A DNA stretch of 64,000 bases from Chalciporus piperatus (GCA_038093975.1 JBBPTG010000012.1:287175-351174); one strand, 5' to 3'. Shown: positions 45,237-56,171, counted from the stretch's first letter. Translations and numbers: made by a program. Notes: generated by a model not told the origin, from the letters alone.

Positions 45237-47706
45237 TTACATGATGTTCTGATACATCCGGGACAACAACATGTGGTATTTCTTTGGGCCCTCATTGCCG
45301 CTAGTGTAGATGTATCGCAAAACCTTCTGGAATTTGTCGTAAACTTGATGGTACTGATCAGAGACAAATGACACAGTATCGTCGGCTGGTCCGGACCCAT
45401 TGCGCCAGTCGGCCAAGATGGAGTACACCTGACAATTTCGTTAATCCACATTGTCGCGGGACCGTTCCACTTACCATAGTCGCCACGAATGCTACAAGAC
45501 CGCTTGGGAGCTCAGGCTCATCCTCACGATCATCGAGGACAGATACAAAGTGATCCTTATGCCTATACCCGAGGCTAGTTGGTCCATTGAACACGGTAGC
45601 GCGCAAGATATCCAATATGACGGGATGCTGGAATGGTTCATAACGGACCTGGTTCCCCTAGTGACGAAGAAGATACGATCACCCCAAGGACGCGACTCAC
45701 GCGAGTGAGAGAGCACAAAACGCACCTGCGAGTTGACCGGGTAGATAAAATTGTCGAATTTCAGCAAGCTCACCACTCGCTCTTTGCACTCTTTCTGGTT
45801 GCGAGTCAGTTCGTAGCCTGAGATAACATAGGTCTGAGCAGTCCTCTTGAAGTTTTGTCGCCAAGTGGCTAAACGACCTTCGGGCTAGAGAACCAATCAT
45901 GCAGTGAGACAACAACATTCAGCGTGTTCATGAATCTTACCAGATTCGCCAAGCGGTTGGCATACTTTGTATCGTGACTCAAGCGTATCTCGACGTCTAC
46001 GAGGCCCATCGCATTCGCGGCCTCCTTGAACATTCTAATTACCATCGCGCGTTTGTCCTTCAATAGTGGGAAACCTTTCTCAAAAACAATCTCCTTCACA
46101 AATGTATCGATCACGGTTTGAATGAGTGCTTGGATGGGTGGAGCCTGCGCCTTCAAGTTGAGTGAGATTGCTTGGTCTGACTTGCTGGAAACGGGTAGGA
46201 CCAGCTCGGTGGACATGGAGGGGTGAACGACAGCAAGCAGATCCATCTTGACACCATCTGGGGCTTCTATCTTTGCCCCGCCGGTGTAAGCGAATGCAAG
46301 CGCTTCCTGTACCTTCCTTAACTCTTCTTGGGCTTCGTCCTCCGTGATGATCGTCGCACGCTAGAACCGGGTCATGAGCAGCATGCGCACATCAATGGAA
46401 AAATAAAATTACCTCGGATGCATTCTTGGCCTTTGCCTTCTCGCTTGCGACCTTTCGAGCCTAGTACCCAACCCAATATTCATTCAGTGTTAGTGCCCGA
46501 AGATGGAGTGGATGATGTGCTCAAGTCACTCACCACCGTCAGGCCTTTTGTGCCATGCGGAGTCTGTTGCGCGGTCGGTTCAGCAGAGATTGTGACATCG
46601 GAAATCGCAGGAGGATCCATCTGCGGGATCTCCATTCCCAACGCAATGCTCAAGATTAGTACGAGTCAGCTCTAATAGAGTGGTGGTATTACTTACTTCC
46701 TTCGCGAAAGCGGCCCTGAGTTTTGCAGGATGTTTGGTGAGGCTGGCCAGGAGCTCATCCTCACTTTCATCGTGCTCGCTGCCCTCACCACCTTCCTCTT
46801 CCTCCCCAGAGGACACTCCATCTGAGTTGTCGCCATCAAATCGGTGTGTTGCGATGTCTTTTTCGTTATCATTGGCAAAGCTTTCTATGTCGGACTCTTC
46901 CTCCAATGCGCGGCTTCCCAATGACACCAGGCCCATCTTGGCCCTCGTGTTCTTGGCAGTGGGCCTGCCTCGTTTCTTGGTGTTCGTCACGGTGGTGGGT
47001 GCGTCTGTCCGAGTGGCATTCGAGTTCGAGTTCCGGTGATGTCACGTAAGGGTGCCAGTGAAGGTGAACAATGTGAAGATTCGGTTAATGAGTCATGCAC
47101 TACTTTACTCACCAGACGACTTCCGTGAGGCTTTCTTCTGCGCTGTTACAGCCAGCTCTCTGTTCACTTTTCCACCACCGTTGCCCACAGTGTCTGTGGT
47201 CTCCATCATATCTGTCCGTTCACGGTGAGTTGCTAGTAGTTGCTGGATCCTCCGAGTCTGAGTCAACTGACCTGTAGACTGAACAGTTCGTGCTTCCTTT
47301 CGCTTTGGCTGGACTGCCTCCAAGTCCTTGTCCTTTGCGATGCTAGCAACACGTTTGCGTTGCCCACGATCACCCTGCCATACTGTGTTTAACGACGGAG
47401 AGGTAAGTTAGTCTCTTCTTCAAATCGACACAAGTTGCTGATACCTTTGTTTTCCTTTGCAGCCTGCTTGGCCTTACGGGTTGGTTCTGTCCAATGAAAT
47501 ACATGGTGAGTGCACACTCATGTCACCAGCACGTGGGGACACTGACTGGCATCGGCTTTGATTGCGCCATCACTCGGTGCGCTCAGTGCTGCGTCAGTGG
47601 CAGTGAAACCCGACCCCCCTGCTGGTGGCTCGGGCCCAGGGTGTATCGCTCGCAATCTCTTGGCCTCCCGTTTCTGCGCGGCAAGTTTCGTCGGGTCAAG
47701 TTCCAT
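45237..47706 (-). CDS. DUF6532 domain protein
   Basis: About ten exons are traceable. The N-terminal exon starts MELDPTKLAAQKREAKRLRA. The next exons are Lys/Arg-rich and acidic (KKRGRPTAKN; then a Glu-rich run), typical of a disordered nuclear-type N-terminus. The C-terminal domain includes IQTVIDTFVKEIVFEKGFPL, YELTRNQKECKERVV, LDILRATVFNGPTSLGYRHK, DDREDEPELPSGLVAFVATM and KYHMLLSRMYQNIM. This matches DUF6532, a domain of unknown function multiplied in Agaricomycetes and often found among transposons. One junction near 46655 does not resolve cleanly in phase, so a small error or a lesion there is possible. It is divergent from the Plavaka gene across about 180 bp. Confidence 0.7.
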
Positions 47707-47889
47707 GTTGCAATAGGATGAAGGGTACTGCTGAATCACGGTGAGGAAATTTTGCAATGGTCGCGGCATCGTGACTCCGAGTCTTATAAGTTCTCTCACA
47801 GATTAACTGGGAGTCTGAGACCACCGCCCTTGTTCGCTCTTGTCTTCCCCATTGTTTGGTTCGATGATTGGCCACGCGCAAAAATCATC

Positions 47890-50290
47890 ATGCAAGGTAA
47901 GTGCATGTCAGTTCAAGTCCGTGTTTTCATTCGTCACTGACAACATCTTTCATTCGCAATGATTGTCTGTGCAGGATGCCATGCAAGCTTCTCGTTTTCA
48001 GGCTACTCCCGTCATCTGGCCCTTACCACCAATCCTCCGTGTGTGGCTATTTACCAAGCCTCAGTCGGCGACGAAACCACGGGGGAAGCCGATCGTGATC
48101 CTGCCATATTCATCACAGATCACGACATGGAACATGACCATCCCCAATATTCAAGTCCGAGTCCAGAGCCTCCCCACAGCCCCTTTCATGATCTCGAGGG
48201 ATGGGACCGTGAACTATACAGTGAGTCTCTGTTTGTTTTCTTATTGAGAAAATCTAATTCAATGCAACCAAAGTTCCTAATGATGAGCTCGACTCGGGTA
48301 TGAACTTAAATGACGAAGACGAGCACTCAGAGGATGAATACGAGGCAGCAGTTGCCGCTGATGAGGCCAAAATGGGACATGGCTGGGAGCTTCCCCGCCC
48401 GTCCGCTCATTTGGAAGACTCCGAAAACGAGGAAGAAGAAGAACCTGCAGCTCGTCCTCCAATTCCCATCCCTATCGCACATTCGCAGGATCCGATTATC
48501 ACCCCGTTCCCATATGGTCGTGCGGGCCAGCCACTAGGTCAACGCTCGCTTCCCTACTCAGAGTATCAAGCAGCGCTTGGCATACCAGCTGAGGAGAACA
48601 TCTATGCACCTTTTCGCTCGAAGTTAGATTACGAAGTTGCATGCTGGGCTCAGCTTCGTGGCCCTGGCTCCACTGCATTCACAGAACTTCTTCAGATCGA
48701 TGGAGTAAGTTATTTTCCTTGTTGCCGGGGTTGCAGATATTCAATTGGCGGTTGCAGGTCTCTGACGCCCTCAGATTGTCGTATAAGAACAGTCGTGAAT
48801 TACATCACATAATCGACCAACTTCCCGCCAAACGTCCCGCCTTTTCCCACAAAGAAATTGTCCTTGCTGGGGAGTCCTTCGACCTCTTTTCTCGGGACAT
48901 CATGGAGTGCATCCGTGCTCTCTACGGTGACCCTGAGTTTGCACAGAATCTCGTTTTTGCCCCAGAGCGACACTACACAGATGAGGAGCACTCCACTCGA
49001 ATGTTCTATGATATGCACACTGCCCGGTGGTGGTGGGACATCCAGGTAAGTTGCTCAACTCGTTGCCAAGTCTGTATTCATGAAATTTACGATCACCTTT
49101 AGAAAGAACTCGAGCACGAGAAACCCGGCGCTACTGTCGTTCCCGTTATCCTCTCATCCGACAAGACACAGGTAACCATGTTTCGCAATAAAGCATGCTA
49201 CCCTGTCTACATGACCATCGGCAACATCCCAAAAGACATCCGTCGCAAATCATCCCGCGGCGCGTGGATTTTACTGGCCTATCTCCCTGTCACTCGTCTG
49301 GAACACGTTACCAACAAAGCCGCTCGTCGTCGTGCCCTCGCAAACTTGTTTCATGCATGCATGAAACACATTCTTCAACCCCTGGAGCAAGCAGCGAAGG
49401 ATGGTGTTGCCATGACAAGCGGTGATGGCATTGTGCGTAGAGTCCACCCTATCATAGCCTGTTACTCAGGCGACTACCCCGAACAGGTGCTGGTCACCGG
49501 GATCAAGACGGGAGAATGTCCCAAGTGCAACATCGAGCACGACAACCTTGGAAGTGTGGACATGCCGGCATCGTTACGAGACTTAAATGCTATTCTCAAT
49601 GCACTCGCGCTGGTCGATGAGGACTATGCTGAGTTCACTCAAGCATGTCGGGACGTCCGCATCAAGCCCATTTACAAGCCGTTTTGGGAGCAGCATCGTC
49701 ACCTCAACATATTCCTGTCCATTACCCCCGATGTACTTCATCAGCTTTACCAAGGTCTCCTCAAGCATCTCTTATCCTGGATCAAGGCTTGCTACAGCGA
49801 GGCGGAAATCGATGCTCGATGCCGTCGACTCCCTCCCAACCACAACATCCGTCTTTTCATGAAGGGTATGTCCTCGTTGTCCCGGGTGAGCGGCACTGAA
49901 CACGATCAAATCTGTCGCTTCTTGCTTGGCATCATCATCGATATCCCACTGCCTGGCGGCTTTAGTCCAGCCCGTCTCCTTCGGGCTACTCGGGCCCTTC
50001 TTGACTTTATCTTCTTGGTGCAATACCCTTGTCACACGACATTAACATTCCCTCTCCTTGATGATGCCCTCAGACGCTTCCACGAAAACAAATCCATCTT
50101 CGTTGATCTCGGGATTCGGACGAACTTCAATCTCCCCAAACTACATTCCCTTCGACACTATATTGAGATGATCCAGCTCTTTGGGACAACGGACAATTAT
50201 TCCACCGAGTACACTGAGCGGCTCCATATCGACCTCGCAAAGGATGCCTATCGAGCTACGAACCGCAAGGATGAATACTACCAGATGCAT
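47890..50290 (+). pseudogene. Plavaka-type transposase, 3' truncated
   Basis: Five exons are clear: 47890-47896 (only 7 nt, ATGCAAG), 47975-48220, 48274-48704, 48758-49045, then 49103 onward. They encode the Plavaka transposase of the CACTA-like group. The N-terminal finger reads CHASFSFSGYSRHLALTTN. Family blocks follow: CWAQLRGPGSTAFTELLQID, YGDPEFAQNLVFAPERHYTD, VVPVILSSDKTQ, CYPVYMTIGNIPKDIRRK, IACYSGDYPEQVLVTG, SITPDVLHQLYQGLLKHL, RRLPPNHNIRLFMKG, LPKLHSLRHYIEMIQLFGTT and TEYTERLHIDLAKDAYRATN. About 720 residues are intact up to the Asp-Glu-Tyr-Tyr-Gln-Met run. There the gene runs into the terminal repeat of the element at 50288 and reads on only to a chance stop at 50431. The normal C-terminus is absent. 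Confidence 0.9.
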
Positions 50291-50341
50291 CAGCAACACT
50301 GCAAAAAGTCTGAAGTTACTGGAATGACTGGATCAGTTAAA
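50288..50341 (+). repeat. Left terminal inverted repeat
   Basis: 54 bp starting CATCAGCAACACTGC and ending ATCAGTTAAA. It is a perfect reverse complement of 53315-53368. Confidence 0.9.
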
Positions 50342-50815
50342 CCAGTACGCCAGTTGCTCAGTTGCCCAGTCATCCAGTCAGCCAGTCATTTCAGTAATCT
50401 CATTGGTTCATTAGCCCAGTCACTTCAGTAGTCTCAGTAGCTCAGTAGTCCAGTGTTCCAGTCATCCAGTTATCTCAGTAGCCTAGTAGCCCAGTGTCCC
50501 AGTCATGTAGTCATCTCAGCAGCCTAGTAGCCCAGTGCCCTAGTTATCCAGCAATCCAGTTGTCTCATTACTCCAGCCATTCAGTATTCCAGTATTCCAG
50601 TAATCTAGTCACTCAGTGATCCAGTAATCTAGTAGTTCAGTAATCCAGCGTCACTCAGCCACCAGTAATCTAGTCACCTGAAGCCACTCCAGTCACACAA
50701 GGACATCTGCATGAACCCAGTCACCAGTCACTCTCAGTCACCTCAGTAACCCAGTAATCCAGTCACCCAGTCACCTCAGTAATCCAGTCACCCAGTAATC
50801 CAGTCACCCAGTCCC
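50342..50815. repeat. Left subterminal array of CCAGT-type units
   Basis: Degenerate 8-12 base units such as CCAGTCAT, CCAGTAAT and CCAGTCAC are repeated dozens of times. All are in the orientation opposite to the right arm. The array contains no coding information. Confidence 0.85.
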
Positions 50816-50994
50816 AATTACTAGTTCACTATATCTTACGATTAATTCACACTATGACAGTTCAGAAATGCGAAACCATATTAAGGCCTAACTATTACAT
50901 GACAGCACAATAGTTGCTAGTTAATGAAGTGCCATGCAACACGAGCAGCTATGTACGATATGAGTAGGTGTGTTAGTCAACAAATAAACACGAA

Positions 50995-51600
50995 CCTTGA
51001 AGCTACGGGCTGTTGAGCCCGCTACTGCTTCGCTGCTTGAGCTTGATATGGCGAGAAGTATGGGAAGTGGCCGAGCAGTGATGCCAGCTGCTTGTGGGTG
51101 AGCAGGTGGCTTATCACTCACTCCCCGGAAGCCGGCGGGCTGGAGCCCACGCCGCCGCGGCTGCGTTTCGTCGTTTTCGCCGAGCGCAGCAGAGGGCCGT
51201 GCAGTGCGAGCGGCTGTTTGCGGGGTGAGCGGATGTGGTGGTGAGCGAGTTCTCACTCACCTATGACTCACCTTCGTGAAGCCGGCAGGGCGGCGGGGCT
51301 GTTGAGCCCGCGCCGGCTTCGTTGTTTGAGCTTGAGGTGGTGAGAAGTGGTGGTAGCGGGCCGAGCAGTGCGAGCAGCTGTTTGTGGGGTGAGCAGGTGG
51401 CTTATCACTCACCTCGTGAAGCCGGCGGGGCTGTTGAGCCCACGCCGGCCGCGTTTTCGCGTTTTCGTCGTTTTCGTGTCGGGAGTGAGGTGGTAGGTGG
51501 CAGCAGGCTGTTTGCGAGGTGAGCGGATATGGTGGTGAGCGAGTTTTCACTCACCTGGCGATGCCGGCGGGGCTTTTGAGCCCTCACCGGCCGTTTTGTT
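50995..51600. repeat. GC-rich internal satellite
   Basis: About four to five partial units of roughly 110-180 bp. Each contains GCCGGCGGGGCTGTTGAGCC or a variant, and GGGTGAGCAGGTGGCTTATC or a variant. Open frames across it are by-products of the high GC content. Confidence 0.75.
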
Positions 51601-51716
51601 GTTGTTGAGGTGTGGTGTAGTGGTGAGAGAGAGTCGAAGAGGTGGCGCGGCAAATTCAACATGGTCACGTGACTTTTTCGCGCGGATTTTGTGTCAAGTC
51701 CGAGCATTAGGGAAAT

Positions 51717-52375
51717 GTGGCTACACTTTATTAGGATCTCCTACACTAGATAGCTACCATATTTTTTGTACACTTGTGTATGCTTTTTTGTACACTTTCA
51801 ATAGGTTTGATCTCCACATACTTTGCTACACTTGTAACTACACACTTACTGCGCTTTTTGTACACTTTTGCTACACTCTAACCTAATACACTTTCCCACA
51901 CTTGTAACTACACATTTACTACGCTTTTTTGTACACTTTTGTTACACTCAATCTAGCTACACTTTCCTACACATTTGATTCAAGTTTTACTACGCTTTTT
52001 TGTTACACTTTGCTACACTCAATCACTACACTTGTAACTACACTTTTAGTACACTTTTTTGTCCACTTTAGCTACACTCTATCACTACACACTTTCCCAC
52101 ACATTTCACTACACTTTTACTATGCTTTTTTGTACACTTTTGCTACACTCAATCTAGCTACACTTTCCCACACTCTTGACTACACTTTTACTACGCTTTT
52201 TTGTACACTTTGCTCACTCAATCTAGCTATACTTTCCCACACTTGTAACTACACTTTTACTACACTTTTTGTACACTTCACTACACTCAATCCTAATACC
52301 CTTTCCCACATTGTTAACTACACTTTTAGTACACATTTTTGTGGACTTTAGCTATAATCCATCCTATGAATGATT
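51717..52375. repeat. AT-rich TACACTTTT satellite
   Basis: Roughly seven units of about 80-100 bp. They carry TTTTTGTACACTTTTGCTAC, CACTCAATCTAGCTACAC and TTTCCCACACTTGTAACTAC in the same order. The units differ by small changes, as in an ageing satellite. Confidence 0.8.
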
Positions 52376-52419
52376 ATAAAATGTCACTAATTAGAATGAC
52401 TCTATTAGATGACTGAGTA

Positions 52420-53314
52420 GTACTGGAGTGATTGGGTGAGCTGAGGGCTGGGTAACTGGATAACTGGTATGACTGGTGTGACTGAAGTGACTGGTTTACT
52501 GGACCACAGGATGACTGGATTACTGGAGTGACTGGATTACTGAGGTGACTGGATTACTGGAGTGAGTGACTTGTGTGACTTGTGTGACTGGAGTGACTGG
52601 AGTGACTGGAGGACTGGAGTGACACTGGACCACTGAGTGACTAGATTACTGGAATACTGGAATACTGGATGGCTGGAGTAATGAGACAACTGGATTGCTG
52701 GATGACTAGGGCACTGGGCTACTAGGCTGCTGAGATGACTACATGACTGGGAAACTGAGCTACTAGGCTACTGAGATGTCTGGATGACTGGAACACTGGG
52801 CTACTGAGCTACTGAGACTACTGAAGTGACTGGATGATTGGATGACTGGGCTGCTGGGTTACTGGAACTACTGGATGACTGGATGACTGGGATGCTGGGT
52901 TACTGGAACTACTGGATGACTGAATGACTGAATGACTGGGCTACTGAGACTACTGAAGTAACTGGATGACTTGATGACTGGGCTGCTGGGTTACTGGAAC
53001 TACTGGATAACTGGAACACTTGGCCACTGGACTAATGAGACCACTGAAATGACTGGATGACTGGATGACTGAGCTACTGGGACTACTGAAATGACTGGAT
53101 GACTGGATGACTGGGCTGCTGGATGACTGAGACTACTGAGACTACTGGATGACTGAATGACTGAGCTACTGAAGCTACTGAAATGACTGGATGACTGGGC
53201 CACTAGGCCACTGGGTTACTAAGACTACTGAAACTACTTGATGACTGGGTGACTAGGTTACTGAAACTACTGAAACTACTGAAACTACTTGTTACTGGGC
53301 CACTGGACTACTGA
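52420..53314. repeat. Right subterminal array of ACTGG-type units
   Basis: Degenerate ACTGGATG, ACTGGATT and ACTGAGAC units are repeated for almost 900 bp. It is the inverted counterpart of 50342-50815 but about twice as long, so the two arms have expanded unequally. Confidence 0.85.
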
Positions 53315-53368
53315 TTTAACTGATCCAGTCATTCCAGTAACTTCAGACTTTTTGCAGTGTTGCTGATG
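53315..53368 (-). repeat. Right terminal inverted repeat
   Basis: Perfect reverse complement of 50288-50341 (54 of 54 bases). Confidence 0.9.
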
Positions 53369-54488
53369 TGTACCACCTTCAAATTGTGCTCGTAGTCTTC
53401 CAGGGCATGTCGTCGTGCAGTCTCGGTTCTCGTGCTTGCGCTGAATGCGCTCGCAGTGTTTGCGCCAGGTGTGAAGAGGGCCCACATTCCCATTGTGTCG
53501 AGTTTCTCTCTATTGGACTATGAGTAGTGGCTCATGATATCAAACATTTACTTACTTGCTGGCCGCGAGTTTATTTAGCGTCTTCCAGTAATCCATTTGA
53601 AGTGTTTCCTCGATCGGTTCTTTGGACCGTGACTTCATATAAGTGCGTTCCTCCTCAAGCCATTCATGGAAGACCTTGTCATTCATGATGTTGAGCTCGT
53701 GCTTGAGTGCCGGCAGCTTCTCGCGTCCGTCGGAGAGTATCTCCAGCGCATGCTTGTAGTTGTTATACAAGAAACTCGCTGTGGAACAACGTCAGTGATT
53801 TTTTTGGACGGCTAACAATAGATGCTTACAAAGATTTTGATAGACCTCATACTCATCATTGTGCTCAAAATAGTTTGCGATGGCTTGGCGCCGGTGAAAA
53901 CCCCCCGCGTACCGCACCGAGGATGCAAGTGCATTGGATTTTGAGAATGCGCGTTCACAACCCTCCAAGTCTTCGAGGCCGATGCCTTCGACATAAGTAG
54001 TGAGGTGGTACAGTTGACAGAGACGTCCGTGAGCATGGCCATGAAAGCTTCCGACGAGCGAGGAGTGGTTAAGTTCCCGAGCGCGTGATCCCAAAGAACT
54101 TCGATTGAGTGTGGTTTTGAACTTGCATCCGATATCGTAGCCAGCGCCGAGATCAGGGCCGAATGCATCAAGGAGTTTGGAGACAACGGCCAGGGGATAT
54201 TTCGCGCTGGAGAAAGGTTAGCAACATCGGATACATCTGGGGGAACAACTCACCGTTCTCCGCTTCGTACCATGTCTGCAATCACGAGTGAAAAGCCGTG
54301 ACGGCAGACGGCCATGAAAATCCCCGTTTCATCGAATACCCCCCACATTCTTGCAGTGAGGCTGTCCTTCATATTTTTCCACCTCGACTCGCACGGATTG
54401 TCTTCATCCACCTAACGAACGGATGTGAGAAGTAAACTATTGTGACCATTTGCTGTACTCGCCTCGTCAATCAGCTCCACATTGGCAT
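53369..54488 (-). pseudogene. KDZ transposase fragment, truncated at both ends
   Basis: Kyakuja-Dileera-Zisupton transposase blocks are clear on the minus strand: CESRWKNMKDSLTARMWGVF, DETGIFMAVCRHGFSLVIAD, KYPLAVVSKLLDAFGPDLGA, GYDIGCKFKTTLNRSS, LVGSFHGHAHGRLCQLYHLT, GLEDLEGCERAFSKSNALAS, FHRRQAIANYFEHNDEYEVY and ARRHALEDYEHNLKVV. Introns near 54470, 54240, 53800 and 53540 are consistent with a spliced gene. The 5' side is cut by the chromovirus LTR at 54488. The 3' side runs into the 54-bp terminal repeat at 53368, right after the codons for LKVV. Only about 330 residues of a protein usually near 1000 remain. Confidence 0.88.
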
Positions 54489-54955
54489 TGTTACGCTTGT
54501 ACCGGGTAGGTCAAAGCGTAGACACAAAAGCCTAGTCAAAGACAAAGGTTTCAAGGTAGCCTAACGATGGGATGTCCACGTTAAGGCCTAGCGTCCGTTC
54601 AAGAGTGGGACGGTGACTCTCAGAGGGTTCAAGGAAGCGAGGAATGACCAAGCTAGATTGCGTAGGTCTAAGTTAAGGTTACAGGAGAAACTCGAGGGTT
54701 TATATAAGTAGAGAAACGAGTTAAGGGCAGGCATGGAACCGGTTGGAATGTGTAAGAACAAGCTATGACGAATAGGAATGAGTCATGCTTGGTAAGAGTA
54801 CGAGTCAGCGATGACGAAGTATGGAATGTGAAAGAACATCGAAGAACATCCGCTGACTAAAGCAAGCAAGAAATAAGAGGCCTAGGCAGGACTCGAACCA
54901 GCGACTAGGACTTAGTACAAGGTAATGAGAAAGGAAAGAATGAATGATCGTAACA
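54489..54955 (-). repeat. 3' LTR of chromovirus
   Basis: 467 bp, about 98% identical by eye to the LTR at 61220-61687, with about nine differences including small indels. In minus orientation it contains GGTTCGAGTCC, an exact Pol III B-box-like sequence within a partial tRNA T-arm-like fold. Confidence 0.92.
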
Positions 54956-55000
54956 TTACCCCCGTATTAGAATCAAGTCATCGACGAAGATAAAAACTAG

Positions 55001-56167
55001 TCAAATGTTTAACCCGTAATGTCCAGGAGAACCGGTCATGTTTGCATATCCGACATCGTCGGTCGGATCATCTCCGTCATAGAGAGTGGCGTCGTCGTCG
55101 TCGCGTGAATAAGTCTCACCCGAGATACGGGTATAGAGTGGAGGGGGGCGTCGAGCAGCTCGATTGGTATTCGTTGATCGGCGGGAACGGGAAGAGGGCG
55201 CAACAGGTGGCGTGGTTGTATGTCTCTGCCCACGCCTAAGTGGGCAACGACCTTGAATGTGACCGGGTGCCCAGCGGAAGCACGTGGGACACTGGTATAC
55301 GGGACAGTGGATACGTATATGGCCCAGTCTGTGACATACGAAGCAGGCGTCATGGTACTGGGGATGTGAGGTGGATAGAGGTATGGTGCCAGTCCGTTGT
55401 CGTTGCGAGGTAATATGGTTGCGTTCTGCACGAAAGAACACTGCCTCTTCTTCATCGTTCAAAGGGGAGCTAGATGCGGAAGGCGTCGACGAGGGGAGAG
55501 ATGAGGTAGAAACTCCGATGACAGGGATGGGGGATTGAGCCGCAGAGGCGGACTCTCTGAGGTAACGGTCTAGGTCGTCCAGAAACTCCGGCATCCGTAG
55601 TTCGTAGAGAGCAATGCTGAGGTTGGTAATTAAATCACCGTGGATATTGCGGATGGAAGCAGCTTCTGAATGAGCTTGGTGAACCGTCGTCAGGGAAGGA
55701 GGAAGATTGGCGAGACGGGATGCTTGCAGGTAGGCGCGGTAAAGGGCGAAGAGGGGTGACCCTAGATCGAGGTGGGCTCCGATGGGTACCGAGAGTCGTG
55801 AGTCTAGCAAGAATTGGGACATGCGATCCATAACGGCATTATCCATCAACTCGTCGCGAAGACGATGGGCGGTGAGTGGTAGTTCAATGGGTAGGACTCT
55901 GACCGTGGGAGTAGCGGCAATATGCGTGGGGGCGTCTAGGTCTTCCTGCAAGATCGGCCATCCAGCGGAGTTTAATGGAAGACCGGTGGTATTCCATCCA
56001 GCCTCAGCGACGGTTGGGCTAGGGGGTTCTGGAGAGGAGGGACGAGTGGGTTGAATAGGTAGAGAACGAATAGGTAAGCCAGGGGGGTAAGTAGGAGAGG
56101 AAGAAGAACGGGACAGAGAAGAGATGGAAGACATAGTAGAGGACGAAGGGGTGGTAGGAGCGGACAT
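55001..56167 (-). CDS. Third chromovirus ORF with zinc knuckles
   Basis: A 388-residue ORF starts four bases after the pol stop codon, in the position where env sits in some Gypsy elements. It has no signal peptide or membrane segment, so it is not env-like. Residues 1-60 are Ser/Pro-rich. The middle is helical (DNAVMDRMSQFLLDSRLSV, LFALYRAYLQASRL). Near residue 275 there is a CCHC knuckle, CFVCHRLGHIRIHC (C-x2-C-x4-H-x4-C), followed by a variant knuckle, CPTCFRWAPGHIQGRC. The C-terminus is Arg-rich, then acidic. I infer a nucleocapsid-like RNA/DNA-binding accessory protein. The close spacing suggests reinitiation after pol. Confidence 0.75.
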   Translation of the reverse strand: MSAPTTPSSSTMSSISSLSRSSSSPTYPPGLPIRSLPIQPTRPSSPEPPSPTVAEAGWNTTGLPLNSAGWPILQEDLDAPTHIAATPTVRVLPIELPLTAHRLRDELMDNAVMDRMSQFLLDSRLSVPIGAHLDLGSPLFALYRAYLQASRLANLPPSLTTVHQAHSEAASIRNIHGDLITNLSIALYELRMPEFLDDLDRYLRESASAAQSPIPVIGVSTSSLPSSTPSASSSPLNDEEEAVFFRAERNHITSQRQRTGTIPLSTSHPQYHDACFVCHRLGHIRIHCPVYQCPTCFRWAPGHIQGRCPLRRGQRHTTTPPVAPSSRSRRSTNTNRAARRPPPLYTRISGETYSRDDDDATLYDGDDPTDDVGYANMTGSPGHYGLNI

Positions 56168-56171
56168 GGTT

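Larger units (their letters stand above)
50288..53368. mobile_element. Non-coding element with 54-bp terminal inverted repeats
   Basis: A 3081-bp unit is bounded by perfect 54-bp inverted repeats, each containing CACTGCAAAAAGTCTGAAGT nine bases from its outer limit. Next inward are long ACTGG-rich arms in opposite orientation (50342-50815 and 52420-53314). The centre has a GC-rich satellite and an AT-rich satellite. No transposase is encoded inside. CACTG-type termini with subterminal repeats fit the CACTA/Plavaka superfamily, so it may be a non-autonomous Plavaka relative (inference). The left flank is the Plavaka gene and the right flank a KDZ gene; no direct target duplication is visible. 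Confidence 0.75.

Noticed and set aside
50921..51707. Pro/Ala/Ser/His-rich open frames on the minus strand
   Set aside because: They lie in a GC-rich satellite and repeat with it, with no conserved domain.
50342..53314. Regular short repeats resembling a CRISPR array
   Set aside because: The units are degenerate with no unique spacers of fixed length, and this is a eukaryotic genome; they are subterminal repeats of a mobile element.
50284..53370. A 2-bp TG target duplication around the 54-bp repeats
   Set aside because: TG matches at both edges, but the two flanks belong to different genes, so the match is most likely chance.
49178..54186. One transposase gene spanning the satellite block as a giant intron
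   Set aside because: The left part is Plavaka on the + strand and the right part is KDZ on the - strand, two different families in opposite orientation.
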